In this document: in pieces, positions 45,503-53,830 of the stretch
Numbering within the stretch: the first letter of the stretch is position 1
Layout: every line of letters begins with the position of its first letter
NCBI RefSeq assembly: GCF_002019665.1
Contig: NZ_KV917375.1
Span: forward strand, 1,286,390-1,350,389
Origin: Sutcliffiella halmapala
Lineage (GTDB): Bacteria > Bacillota > Bacilli > Bacillales > Bacillaceae_I
DNA length: 64,000 nucleotides
Direction: 5' to 3'
Notes under the pieces: model-generated
What the model was told of the DNA's origin: nothing
What the model saw: only the letters and a program-made list of their open reading frames with translations
Databases searched by the model: none
Position numbers and translations under genes: made by a program

Positions 45503-46948
45503 ATGCAAGGTCTTAAGCTTTTTGGTGTAATGCTTGTTGGAACACTTCTCGTGTTTTTTGCTGGTCAATACGGCCCAATTGTGGTTGCAGATAAAATTAT
45601 TCCGAAGAAATTTAACAATGAAACGTTAATTGGAACAGAATTGGTAGAAAATAAATCGAAAGCAGAAGCAGCTGCAGAACTTAATGCAGCAGTGGAGTTA
45701 TGGAAAAAAGAAGGCACTATTTATTTGGAGTGGTCTGGAGAATTAGCTGCAATTGATAAAAACGAGTTTGAATTCCAGATTGAAAAATCAGTAGAAGAAG
45801 CTATTGATGGCATGGGAAATAATTTAATGGTAAATCTGCCTGATTTTACATTCTTAAGTATATTAGAGCAATTAACTGGTGATACGCAAATAAACGCAGA
45901 TATAGATTTAGTAAAGTTGAAAAATGATATTGAAGCAGTAGCATCCAACCTAACGAAGGAAGACACGAGCTTTTCGATTTCAACTTATTTTCTTGATAGC
46001 ACATCTACGGATGAAATTCTACATGAAGTATCAATGCAAGTAGGGATAAGCATTGCAGGAGAACTAGAAGGTATCTCCTCCATTACTGTAGATTCTAGTT
46101 CTGCTTTTTCATTGAAAGCTTGGCTGGAGGAAGCAGAAATAGAGTTGAGTGATGAAAGCAGTAGCGTTTTGGCTTCTTTGCTCTATCAATTAGTTCTTCC
46201 AACAAATATGGATATTTTGGAAAGACATATCTCAAAAGAATTACCAGAATGGTCAAGGGCAGGGTATGAAGCCGCCTTTAAAAAAGATAAAATGGACTTT
46301 CGAATTTATAATCCTAATAATCATGCATGGACTATAGAAATCACTAGATTAAATAATAATTTAAAAGGGACAGTGAGTGGACAACCCTTGCTTTTGTCCT
46401 ACGAAATAATTGAAGAAACAAGGGAGAGCTATACGCCTAAAACGATTGTTCAATATTCTGCACTTTTACAGCAGAATCAGAAGCAAATAAAAGAAACTGG
46501 AAAGTCAGGGGAGTATGTCGTTCTTAATAGGCAGATAACGGATAGTGATGGAGAGATTGTAGAGACAACACTTATTGCGAAAGATTTCTATGCGCCTATT
46601 CAACAAATAGAAGTGCATAGCATAACTAAGCCAACTCCTCCACCGAATCAGGAAAATAATAACGGGACAACACCTAACAACTCTAATAATGGTAACAATG
46701 TTGGAAATAATACTGGCAATAATGTCAACAACAATACCAATAATAATTCAGGGAACAACACCAACACTGGGAATAATACTGGAAATAATTCTGGTACCAA
46801 TTCAGGGAATAATAATACTGGAAACAATGGAACTAATACAGGCACTAACACAGGAAATTCGAATTCAAATGAAATCTCTGGAAGTAATAACTCTTCAAAT
46901 GGAAATAACGCATCCGGGAATAATCCAACATATCCTGCTGGAAAGTAG
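45503..46948 (+). CDS. VanW-like surface protein with an Asn/Gly/Thr-rich tail
   Basis: 481-residue predicted exported protein. An N-terminal signal-anchor (LFGVMLVGTLLVFFAGQYG, about 5-23) is followed by a long extracellular region whose C-terminal half resembles the VanW domain (RAGYEAAFKKDKMDFRIYNPNNHAWTIEITRLNNNLKGTVSG) and a beta-rich segment like those following VanW (KTGKSGEYVVLNRQITDSDGEIVETTLIAKDFYAP). Residues about 378-481 are a low-complexity tail of N, G, T and S after PTPPP. VanW-like proteins are often found next to Firmicute type IV pilus genes. ATG 45503 is chosen for its GGGGGG site; it directly precedes pilB. Confidence 0.75.
   Translation: MQGLKLFGVMLVGTLLVFFAGQYGPIVVADKIIPKKFNNETLIGTELVENKSKAEAAAELNAAVELWKKEGTIYLEWSGELAAIDKNEFEFQIEKSVEEAIDGMGNNLMVNLPDFTFLSILEQLTGDTQINADIDLVKLKNDIEAVASNLTKEDTSFSISTYFLDSTSTDEILHEVSMQVGISIAGELEGISSITVDSSSAFSLKAWLEEAEIELSDESSSVLASLLYQLVLPTNMDILERHISKELPEWSRAGYEAAFKKDKMDFRIYNPNNHAWTIEITRLNNNLKGTVSGQPLLLSYEIIEETRESYTPKTIVQYSALLQQNQKQIKETGKSGEYVVLNRQITDSDGEIVETTLIAKDFYAPIQQIEVHSITKPTPPPNQENNNGTTPNNSNNGNNVGNNTGNNVNNNTNNNSGNNTNTGNNTGNNSGTNSGNNNTGNNGTNTGTNTGNSNSNEISGSNNSSNGNNASGNNPTYPAGK
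46636..46945 (+). repeat. Low-complexity AAT/GGN codon tract in the VanW-like gene
   Basis: About 310 bp of irregular AAT/AAC, GGA/GGG and ACT codons encoding runs such as NNTGNN and NSGNN. Related but not identical short units point to slippage or unequal crossing-over; the tail is a likely length-variable site. Confidence 0.9.
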
Positions 46949-46980
46949 ATTGAAAAATTAGCATAAAAAGGATGGCCAGA

Positions 46981-48648
46981 ATGATTGAAACGAGAAAACG
47001 ATTAGGGGACTTATTAGTAGAAGCAGGAATTATTACTGCTGACCAACTACAAGTAACATTAAATGAAAAATCGAAAGGTCAAAAAATTGGAGATGCGCTA
47101 CTTCAAAGAGGTTACATTACAGAGCAACAATTAATCGAAGTGTTAGAATTTCAATTAGGAATTCCACATGTAAGCTTGTACCGATATCCGTTTGATGAAA
47201 ATCTAATGCATGTCATTTCCAAAGATTTTGCTAAGCGTAATTTAGTCATTCCTTTAAAAAAGGAACATGATAAACTCTATGTCGCAATGGCTGATCCAAT
47301 GGATTATTTCTCTATAGATGATTTGAGACTATCGACAGGTTTTGAAATTGAACCAGTAATTGCTACAAAAGATGATATTTTGCGTTCCATTAATAAGTTT
47401 TATGAGGTAGAGGATTCGCTAGATGAATTTATGGATATTATCGAGCCTTCTACTGGAGTTAATATAGAGGATGAAGGTATGACACAGGATGATTCACCAG
47501 TTGTTCGATTGGTGAATCAAATCTTGCAGAATGCTGTGCAACAGCGAGCGAGTGATATTCATATCGATCCACAGGAAACAAAGGTTGTGGTACGTTATCG
47601 GATTGACGGGGTATTGAAAACAGAACGGACCTTGCCCAAACACACACAAAACGTGTTAATTGCCCGCATTAAAATACTTGGAAAAATGGATATTACCGAA
47701 CATCGTATTCCTCAGGATGGTCGCATAAAAACGAATATGGATTTCCATCCAGTTGATGTGCGTGTATCTACCCTTCCAACAGTTTATGGGGAAAAAGTTG
47801 TCTTGCGTATCTTAGATTTAAGTAGTTCTTTAAATGATTTATCTCAACTTGGATTTAACCCGAAAAATTATGAGAGATTTATTGACCTTATTACGAAACC
47901 TACAGGAATTATTTTGATAACCGGTCCGACAGGTTCAGGTAAATCATCTACTCTTTACGCTGCCCTTAATCACTTAAATAGTGAAGAAGTAAATATCATT
48001 ACGGTTGAGGATCCGGTTGAATATCAATTAGAAGGAATAAACCAAATTCAAGTAAATCCTAACGTTGGAATGACCTTTGCCAAAGGACTTCGAGCTATTC
48101 TTCGCCAAGATCCAAATATTATTATGGTCGGAGAAATCCGTGATAAAGAAACAGCTGAAGTAGCAATAAGAGCATCTTTAACAGGTCATCTCGTTTTAAG
48201 CACGCTCCATACAAATGATGCCATTAGCACGATTACACGATTAATCGATATGCAGGTAGAGCCTTTCTTAGTTGGTTCTTCTGTAAATGGAGTTATTGCC
48301 CAAAGATTAGTTCGGAAGGTATGTCGTGATTGTATGAAACAGGACGAGCCTACCATTCGAGAACAGGAGATTTTCGCAAAAAGAGGCTTAACAATTGAAA
48401 AGATAGCTCGTGGAAAAGGTTGTGGAACCTGTAACATGACTGGATATAAAGGCCGGATTGCAATCCATGAGTTATTAGTAATCAATGATGAAATGAGAAA
48501 AGTCATCATGAATAATCAGTCGGTCTCCAGAATAAGAGAACTTGCATATGAACAGGATACAGTATTTCTCATAGATGACGGTTTAATGAAAGTAAAACAG
48601 GGGTTAACAACGACAGAAGAAATTTTGCGTGTTGCTCTCCAAGATTAG
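46981..48648 (+). CDS. pilB: Type IV pilus extension ATPase PilB (GspE family)
   Basis: Cytoplasmic hexameric ATPase powering pilus assembly. 555 residues: an N-terminal MshEN-type region with two repeats, RLGDLLVEAGIITADQLQVTL and KIGDALLQRGYITEQQLIEVL; the core with Walker A GPTGSGKSS (about 314-322), Asp and His boxes and Walker B IIMVGEIRDKETAE; and a tetra-Cys zinc site (CRDC..CGTC). The start ATG 46981 is preferred to 46972 because AAAAGGATGG would overlap the latter. First core gene of pilB-pilT-pilC; pilT begins 9 bases after its stop. Confidence 0.95.
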   Translation: MIETRKRLGDLLVEAGIITADQLQVTLNEKSKGQKIGDALLQRGYITEQQLIEVLEFQLGIPHVSLYRYPFDENLMHVISKDFAKRNLVIPLKKEHDKLYVAMADPMDYFSIDDLRLSTGFEIEPVIATKDDILRSINKFYEVEDSLDEFMDIIEPSTGVNIEDEGMTQDDSPVVRLVNQILQNAVQQRASDIHIDPQETKVVVRYRIDGVLKTERTLPKHTQNVLIARIKILGKMDITEHRIPQDGRIKTNMDFHPVDVRVSTLPTVYGEKVVLRILDLSSSLNDLSQLGFNPKNYERFIDLITKPTGIILITGPTGSGKSSTLYAALNHLNSEEVNIITVEDPVEYQLEGINQIQVNPNVGMTFAKGLRAILRQDPNIIMVGEIRDKETAEVAIRASLTGHLVLSTLHTNDAISTITRLIDMQVEPFLVGSSVNGVIAQRLVRKVCRDCMKQDEPTIREQEIFAKRGLTIEKIARGKGCGTCNMTGYKGRIAIHELLVINDEMRKVIMNNQSVSRIRELAYEQDTVFLIDDGLMKVKQGLTTTEEILRVALQD

Positions 48649-48657
48649 GTGGAGTAT

Positions 48658-49707
48658 ATGATCAATCAATTACAAGAATGGTTACAATTTGCATTTGATA
48701 ATAAAGCATCAGATATCCATCTTTCTGTAGGTGTATCACCTGTTTTTCGAGTAAACGGTGAATTAATTAAGTATGTTGATAGAGTGCTTTTACCTGAGGA
48801 TACGCATACCATTGCCAAAGAAATGATTCCTCCATTTATGTGGTCTACTTTTGAGGACAAAGGAGAATTGGATTTTTCTTATAGTGTCCCTGGCATTTCA
48901 AGATTTAGGGTGAATGCTTATAAGCAGCGTTCCTCTATTGCACTTGCTATTCGTATTATCCCAACAAGTGTCCCAAGTATAGAGTCTTTAGAATTACCAC
49001 CCATTCTCAAAAATCTAGCGGAAAAACCTCAAGGGCTCATTTTAGTAACAGGTCCTACTGGGAGTGGAAAATCCACAACGCTTGCTTCTATGATTGATTA
49101 TATGAACTCTACAATGAAAAAGCATATTATCACATTAGAGGATCCAATTGAATATTTGCATAGGCATAACTTGTGTATGATAGATCAACGAGAGATTGGT
49201 ACAGACACCAGGTCTTTTGCAAATGGATTACGTGCTTCCTTGCGACAAGACCCAGATATTATTCTAATTGGAGAAATGAGAGATTTAGAAACGATTCAAA
49301 CTGCCATAACAGCAGCGGAAACTGGACATCTAGTTTTAGGCACCTTACACACGACAAATGCACCATCTACTATTGATCGAATAATTGACGTGTTCCCAGG
49401 CCCACAACAAGCACAAATTAGAATCCAGTTAGCGTCCGTTCTTGTTGCTATTCTTTCGCAACGCTTGTTTCCTTCGATAGATGGTCTATCACGTAAAGTT
49501 GCTACAGAAATCCTAATTAATAATTCGGCAGTAGGAAATTTAATTAGAAATGAAAAAATCCATCAAATTCAAAATGTCATGCAAACTAGCAGGGCTCAAG
49601 GGATGCATACATTAGAAATGAATATAAAAGAGCTGATACAAACAGGTCAAATCTTGAAATTGTCAGCAGAAAGCTTTATACAGGAGTCGGATAGCTATCA
49701 TGCCTAA
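48658..49707 (+). CDS. pilT: Type IV pilus retraction ATPase PilT
   Basis: ATPase that depolymerises pili, giving retraction and twitching. 349 residues: ASDIHLSVGVSPVFRVNGEL (about 14-33), Walker A GPTGSGKST at about 132, Walker B IILIGEMRDLETIQTAITAAETGHLVLGTLHT, and the PilT-specific C-terminal motif close to AIRNLIRE (AVGNLIRNEKIHQIQNVMQTS). PilT has no counterpart in the ComG competence machinery, so this is a true pilus locus. ATG 48658 follows AGGTGGA; GTG 48649 abuts the pilB stop and is less likely. Overlaps pilC by 8 bases. Confidence 0.95.
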   Translation: MINQLQEWLQFAFDNKASDIHLSVGVSPVFRVNGELIKYVDRVLLPEDTHTIAKEMIPPFMWSTFEDKGELDFSYSVPGISRFRVNAYKQRSSIALAIRIIPTSVPSIESLELPPILKNLAEKPQGLILVTGPTGSGKSTTLASMIDYMNSTMKKHIITLEDPIEYLHRHNLCMIDQREIGTDTRSFANGLRASLRQDPDIILIGEMRDLETIQTAITAAETGHLVLGTLHTTNAPSTIDRIIDVFPGPQQAQIRIQLASVLVAILSQRLFPSIDGLSRKVATEILINNSAVGNLIRNEKIHQIQNVMQTSRAQGMHTLEMNIKELIQTGQILKLSAESFIQESDSYHA

Positions 49708-50908
49708 GTTTAAATATGTTGGAAGAGACAGGAACGGAAAACGAGAAGGCTCCATTATTAGTACTTCCCGAAGAGAAGCGTTTATTAAATTAAAAGAGGA
49801 AGGTATTCGTGTACTTCACATGGATGAGGTACCAGAGTCCATCTTCACGAAAGATATTACAATTGGAAATCCCGTAAAGCTACAAGATTTTGTTGTCTAT
49901 TTACGACAGTTCTCTACTTTAATACGTGCAGGAGTACCTGTAGTCGAGGCGACAAATGTCTTGGCAAATCAAACAGAAAGTAAGGCACTTAAACGTGCCT
50001 TATTAGATGTGGAAGGAGATTTGCGGCAAGGGAATTCGCTGTCTTTTGCTACGGCAAAATACCCGAAAATATTTTCCACAATGTTTATCAATATGATCAA
50101 GGCTGGGGAGGCAAGTGGAGCTCTAGACGAAACCTTGGACCGAATCGCTACACAATATGAAAAACAGCATGAAACCAAACAGAAGATAATCTCGGCTTTA
50201 ATATATCCAGCAGTCCTTGGAGTTATTGCAATAGCCGTTATTATATTCTTGTTGGTTGGTGTTGTACCTACGTTTGTTTCAATGTTTGCAGACTTCGGAG
50301 CACAGCTTCCGTTCATTACGAGATTTGTCTTAGGTTCAAGTGAATGGATGCAATCTTATTGGTGGTTAGTTCTTGGTTTATTTGCCTTTCTTTTTGTTGG
50401 AATCTCGATCGTTAGAAAGCAGAAAAATTCAAAGTATTACCTAGATTACTTTTTATTAAAGCTACCGATATTCGGTAAGCTCTTACAAAAAGCGTCGATT
50501 GCAAGATTAACTCGTACACTTAGTTCCTTACTTTCTAGTTCTGTTCCAATACTACAAGCAATTGCCATTGTCGAGAAAATAGCAGACAACGAAGTAATTG
50601 CAAAAGTCTTGGCAAATGCGAGGGGTTCTTTAGAAAAAGGAGAATCATTAACTACTCCGATGAAAGCTCACTGGGCATTTCCACCACTTGTCACACAGAT
50701 GATATCCATTGGTGAAAGCACGGGGTCACTAGACGTCATGCTAGACAAGATAGCGGAGTTTTATGAAAAAGAAGTAGATAATGCAACGGATCGATTAAAG
50801 AGTTTAATAGAGCCAATTATGATAGTTTTACTCGCTACAATAGTAGGGACTATTGTCACAGCTATACTAGTTCCAATGTTCGATATTTTTAATCATATTC
50901 AGATGTAA
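49700..50908 (+). CDS. pilC: Type IV pilus inner-membrane platform protein PilC
   Basis: Polytopic platform protein that couples ATPase motion to pilin assembly. 402 residues with the duplicated T2SF/PilC domain: first copy around VYLRQFSTLIRAGVPVVEATNVLANQ (about 56-81) to a membrane helix near 170-195, second around RLTRTLSSLLSSSVPILQAIAIVEKI (about 270-295) to the last helix (IMIVLLATIVGTIVTAILVPMFDI). Full length. The start lies inside the end of pilT, so the two are translationally coupled. Confidence 0.95.
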   Translation: MPKFKYVGRDRNGKREGSIISTSRREAFIKLKEEGIRVLHMDEVPESIFTKDITIGNPVKLQDFVVYLRQFSTLIRAGVPVVEATNVLANQTESKALKRALLDVEGDLRQGNSLSFATAKYPKIFSTMFINMIKAGEASGALDETLDRIATQYEKQHETKQKIISALIYPAVLGVIAIAVIIFLLVGVVPTFVSMFADFGAQLPFITRFVLGSSEWMQSYWWLVLGLFAFLFVGISIVRKQKNSKYYLDYFLLKLPIFGKLLQKASIARLTRTLSSLLSSSVPILQAIAIVEKIADNEVIAKVLANARGSLEKGESLTTPMKAHWAFPPLVTQMISIGESTGSLDVMLDKIAEFYEKEVDNATDRLKSLIEPIMIVLLATIVGTIVTAILVPMFDIFNHIQM

Positions 50909-51003
50909 ATGGAAGCAGATTCTTGTTGTTTTTTGTAATCTAGTATAATAGAATTATATTATAAGCTTTTCAATTTATTTCCAATCAGGAGGAAGAAAAA
51001 AGA

Positions 51004-51447
51004 ATGATGAAAAAATTCAGAAATTTATTAAAGAATGAAAAAGGTTTAACGTTAATTGAGTTATTAGCGGTTGTAGTTATTTTGGGGATTATTGCGGCGA
51101 TTGCTGTGCCTAGTATTGGGAACTTGATTGATAATTCAAAGAAGGATGCACATGCAGCTAATGCACAACAAATGATTAACTCTGCCCGATTATTAGTAAT
51201 TGAGGATACATCAAAATCAGTAGGTTCACAAACTATCACTTTAGATGAACTTATTGACGGGAATTTCATTGAACAAATCGAAGATCCTGACAAAAAAGGT
51301 TATACCAATGGAGAAGTAAAATTGGATGAGGGTAAAGTAATTGAAGTAACACTTATAACTTCATTAAGAACTACTAATGCAAAAATTGATGCAAGTAATA
51401 AAACATTAAATGTTACAAGAGCTGATGTAAAACCTACAACACCATAA
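51004..51447 (+). CDS. pilA: Type IV major pilin
   Basis: Structural pilus subunit. The 147-residue precursor has a basic 14-residue leader ending in EKG, then the mature start LTLIELLAVVVILGIIAAIAVPSIGNLI with the required Glu at +5; the usual +1 Phe is replaced by Leu. The globular domain is small and lacks cysteines. It is the only pilin gene in the window. ATG 51004 (or 51007) follows a strong AGGAGGAAG site, and the high A content of the leader suits strong expression. No terminator separates it from the prepilin peptidase gene. Confidence 0.93.
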   Translation: MMKKFRNLLKNEKGLTLIELLAVVVILGIIAAIAVPSIGNLIDNSKKDAHAANAQQMINSARLLVIEDTSKSVGSQTITLDELIDGNFIEQIEDPDKKGYTNGEVKLDEGKVIEVTLITSLRTTNAKIDASNKTLNVTRADVKPTTP

Positions 51448-51449
51448 TC

Positions 51450-52202
51450 ATGGTATTATATATTTTTTATATTATGATCTTCGCACTCCTCCTAGGCTCC
51501 TTCTACAACGTAGTTGGCCTTCGGATTCCTAAGGGGATGTCGATTGTCGCGCCTAGGTCACATTGTACAAGCTGTAAGCAAACTTTGACGGGGATTGATT
51601 TGATTCCCGTTCTTTCATATGTTTTTTCCAAAGGGAGATGTCGGTACTGTCAAAAGTCCGTGTCTCCTATTTATCCATTATTCGAGCTTTTAACTGCCGT
51701 ACTATTTGTCCTAGCTCCCTTGTTCATGGGTTGGACTTATGAACTAGTAATTGCTTGGACCCTCATTTCTCTGTTAATCATCATCGTGATTACGGATATT
51801 CATTATATGCTTATTCCTAATAAAATTTTATTGTTTTTCTTTGGGCTTTTTGTGATAGAAAGAGTATTTATACCATATCAGTCTCTCTTTGATCATGGCC
51901 TTGGACTGATTGTAGGCTTTGCTATTCCTTTCCTAGTTGCTTTCGTTTCGAAAGGTGGTATGGGAGGAGGCGACATCAAGCTTTTTGCAGTACTCGGTTT
52001 TGTTCTTGGGTGGGAGCTTGTTGTGTTAACTTTCTTTTTATCTTCATTAATTGGAATGATAATAGCGCTTATTGGCATGTTTTTTGGTAAAATAAAAAAA
52101 GGTGTTCCATTTCCATTTGGTCCATCAATTGCCATTGCAGCACTTATTAGTTATTTTGCAGGTGAAACTCTATTGAAATGGTATTTTTCTCTACTCTTCT
52201 AG
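51450..52202 (+). CDS. pilD: Prepilin peptidase / N-methyltransferase (PilD/ComC)
   Basis: Integral membrane aspartyl protease that cleaves and methylates prepilins. 250 residues: N-terminal GSFYNVVGLRIP, two zinc-type CxxC pairs (CTSCKQT, CRYCQKS), the first catalytic Asp in ITDIHYMLIPN (about 113-123) and the second in the GGGDIKLFAVLG motif (about 172-183), amid about seven helices. It sits two bases after the pilin stop with no visible ribosome binding site, suggesting re-initiation. It occupies the place of B. subtilis comC and may also serve competence pseudopilins. Confidence 0.95.
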   Translation: MVLYIFYIMIFALLLGSFYNVVGLRIPKGMSIVAPRSHCTSCKQTLTGIDLIPVLSYVFSKGRCRYCQKSVSPIYPLFELLTAVLFVLAPLFMGWTYELVIAWTLISLLIIIVITDIHYMLIPNKILLFFFGLFVIERVFIPYQSLFDHGLGLIVGFAIPFLVAFVSKGGMGGGDIKLFAVLGFVLGWELVVLTFFLSSLIGMIIALIGMFFGKIKKGVPFPFGPSIAIAALISYFAGETLLKWYFSLLF

Positions 52203-52226
52203 TAAATCACAAAGGAGTTCTATTGA

Positions 52227-53207
52227 ATGGAATTTTCGTTTTTACAACCTAAACATAATAATTTTATTAATATTACGTTTCGAGACCATGTTATTAGAAT
52301 GGTAGAGTTAAAAAGCCTGGATCCCTTAGTTGTTAAGAGAACAAAGGAACGTTTTCTGCCCCCTAATATTATTCGCGACGGGAAAGTTGTCGATGAGAAT
52401 ATTTTTCGTCTGATTTTTGAGGAATGTGTGGAAGATTGGGGATTAAAGCGGAAACATGTAAGATTTGTCGTACCGGATCAATATGTGGTGACCAGAAAGC
52501 TTTCGATACCATCTAACATTATGGATGATGAAATTATTGGTCATTTATATTTAGAACTTGGTTCCACCATTCATCTTCCTTTTGAAGACCCGGTTTTTGA
52601 TGTTCATGTTTTACATCGTTCAGAAACAACTGAGTTAGTCCTTTTTGCTTCACCGGAAGAAATAGTATCTGGATTTTCTCGGATTTTAGAAGATTATAAG
52701 CTAAAACCGACTGTTGCGGATGCCTCCTCCTTATGTTTATATCGCTTGTATTATGAATTTGGACAGCGTAATGAAAAGGATCATTTGTTAATTATTCATT
52801 TTGATGTGAGCTGTATTACCTTAAGCATCTTTATGGGACATGTTCCTGTATTTGTGAGAACGATTGCTGTTCCGCAAGAGTTAAAAGTGTGGGAAGTATC
52901 TGAAGCGAATACGCGATTAGAATGGTCTGGTGACATTGTTCAATTTAATGTGTTTTTAGAGGATTTTTTGAAAGAAGTAGAAAGAATTATGAACTTTTTC
53001 CGCTATTCCTTAAATCAAGGAACCGAAGAAGTAAAGCGAGTTCTCCTATATGGTGATCACCCGAATCTTCCTTTGGCACTATCGAAATTAAGAGAACGTA
53101 TGACGGTGAAGGTTGATACGTATGAGCAAGAAGTAAACACACAAGATCAAGAGGTTGTTGACCCTAAGTATTATTTTCCACTCGGGTTAGCTTTAAAAGA
53201 GGTGTAG
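52227..53207 (+). CDS. pilM: Pilus assembly protein PilM (actin-like)
   Basis: Cytoplasmic FtsA/actin-like ATPase that binds the N-terminus of PilN and helps align the motor complex. 326 residues, somewhat short for the family. Consistent segments: INITFRDHVIRMVELKS (about 12-28), HVRFVVPDQYVVTRKLSIPS (about 76-95), LYLELGSTIHLPFEDPVFDVHVL (about 107-129), LLIIHFDVSCITLSIF (about 190-205). ATG after AAAGGAG. Followed by pilN two bases after its stop. Confidence 0.85.
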   Translation: MEFSFLQPKHNNFINITFRDHVIRMVELKSLDPLVVKRTKERFLPPNIIRDGKVVDENIFRLIFEECVEDWGLKRKHVRFVVPDQYVVTRKLSIPSNIMDDEIIGHLYLELGSTIHLPFEDPVFDVHVLHRSETTELVLFASPEEIVSGFSRILEDYKLKPTVADASSLCLYRLYYEFGQRNEKDHLLIIHFDVSCITLSIFMGHVPVFVRTIAVPQELKVWEVSEANTRLEWSGDIVQFNVFLEDFLKEVERIMNFFRYSLNQGTEEVKRVLLYGDHPNLPLALSKLRERMTVKVDTYEQEVNTQDQEVVDPKYYFPLGLALKEV

Positions 53208-53209
53208 CA

Positions 53210-53830
53210 GTGAAATCGTTAGTTGAAATAAATCTATTACCTAGAAAACAAGCGCGAAACATTACTACGCCTCTAGTCTATGGAATTTGTACTTTTTTTG
53301 TCATATTGGTCGTAGTCTCATTTTTTGTTTTTTCTACCTTAGTCAATCAAGATTTAAACAAGGCTGAGCAGGAACTACAGGCTGCTCAAGCACTACGTGT
53401 TGAAAAAGAAGAAGCCATTCTAAAGCCACAAAGCTCTTCTTCTATTCAACGCTTAGAAAACACTATTGTATGGGCGGAAGAATATCCAGTTGAAATGGTA
53501 CCAGTTATGCAAGAGCTTGTACGCTTATTACCTTCAAGAGGCTTTGTTCAAAATTTTACTTATTCAGAAACAGGTACTTTAAATGTAACGGTGCAATTTG
53601 ATGAATCAAGAGACGCTGCTTACTATTTACATCATTTGAATGAAGCAAGTTATTTTAAAGTAGTGAATCTAACAAGTATTTCTACTTCTACCATTGATGA
53701 GGAAGCTTCTAATGATGTACTTCCAAGGTATATTGCCCAATACGATCTCATATTTGATCGGAACGCAATAAAGACTGCTTTAGAAATAGAAGCAGAGGAA
53801 GATGCAGAAGATGGGGGTGGAGAGTCATGA
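53210..53830 (+). CDS. pilN: Pilus assembly protein PilN
   Basis: Bitopic membrane protein of the PilMNO alignment complex. 206 residues: N-terminal PilM-binding motif VEINLLPRKQ (residues 4-13), one transmembrane helix (about 25-46, YGICTFFVILVVVSFFVFSTL), a coiled coil (about 50-70) and a ferredoxin-like extracellular domain. GTG start directly behind pilM. It overlaps pilO by four bases. Confidence 0.9.
   Translation: MKSLVEINLLPRKQARNITTPLVYGICTFFVILVVVSFFVFSTLVNQDLNKAEQELQAAQALRVEKEEAILKPQSSSSIQRLENTIVWAEEYPVEMVPVMQELVRLLPSRGFVQNFTYSETGTLNVTVQFDESRDAAYYLHHLNEASYFKVVNLTSISTSTIDEEASNDVLPRYIAQYDLIFDRNAIKTALEIEAEEDAEDGGGES

Noticed and set aside
46648-46961. Leu/Pro/Val-rich - strand ORF and Ile/Thr-rich + strand ORF in the pilus region
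   Set aside because: Shadows of the low-complexity Asn/Gly/Thr tail of the VanW-like gene.
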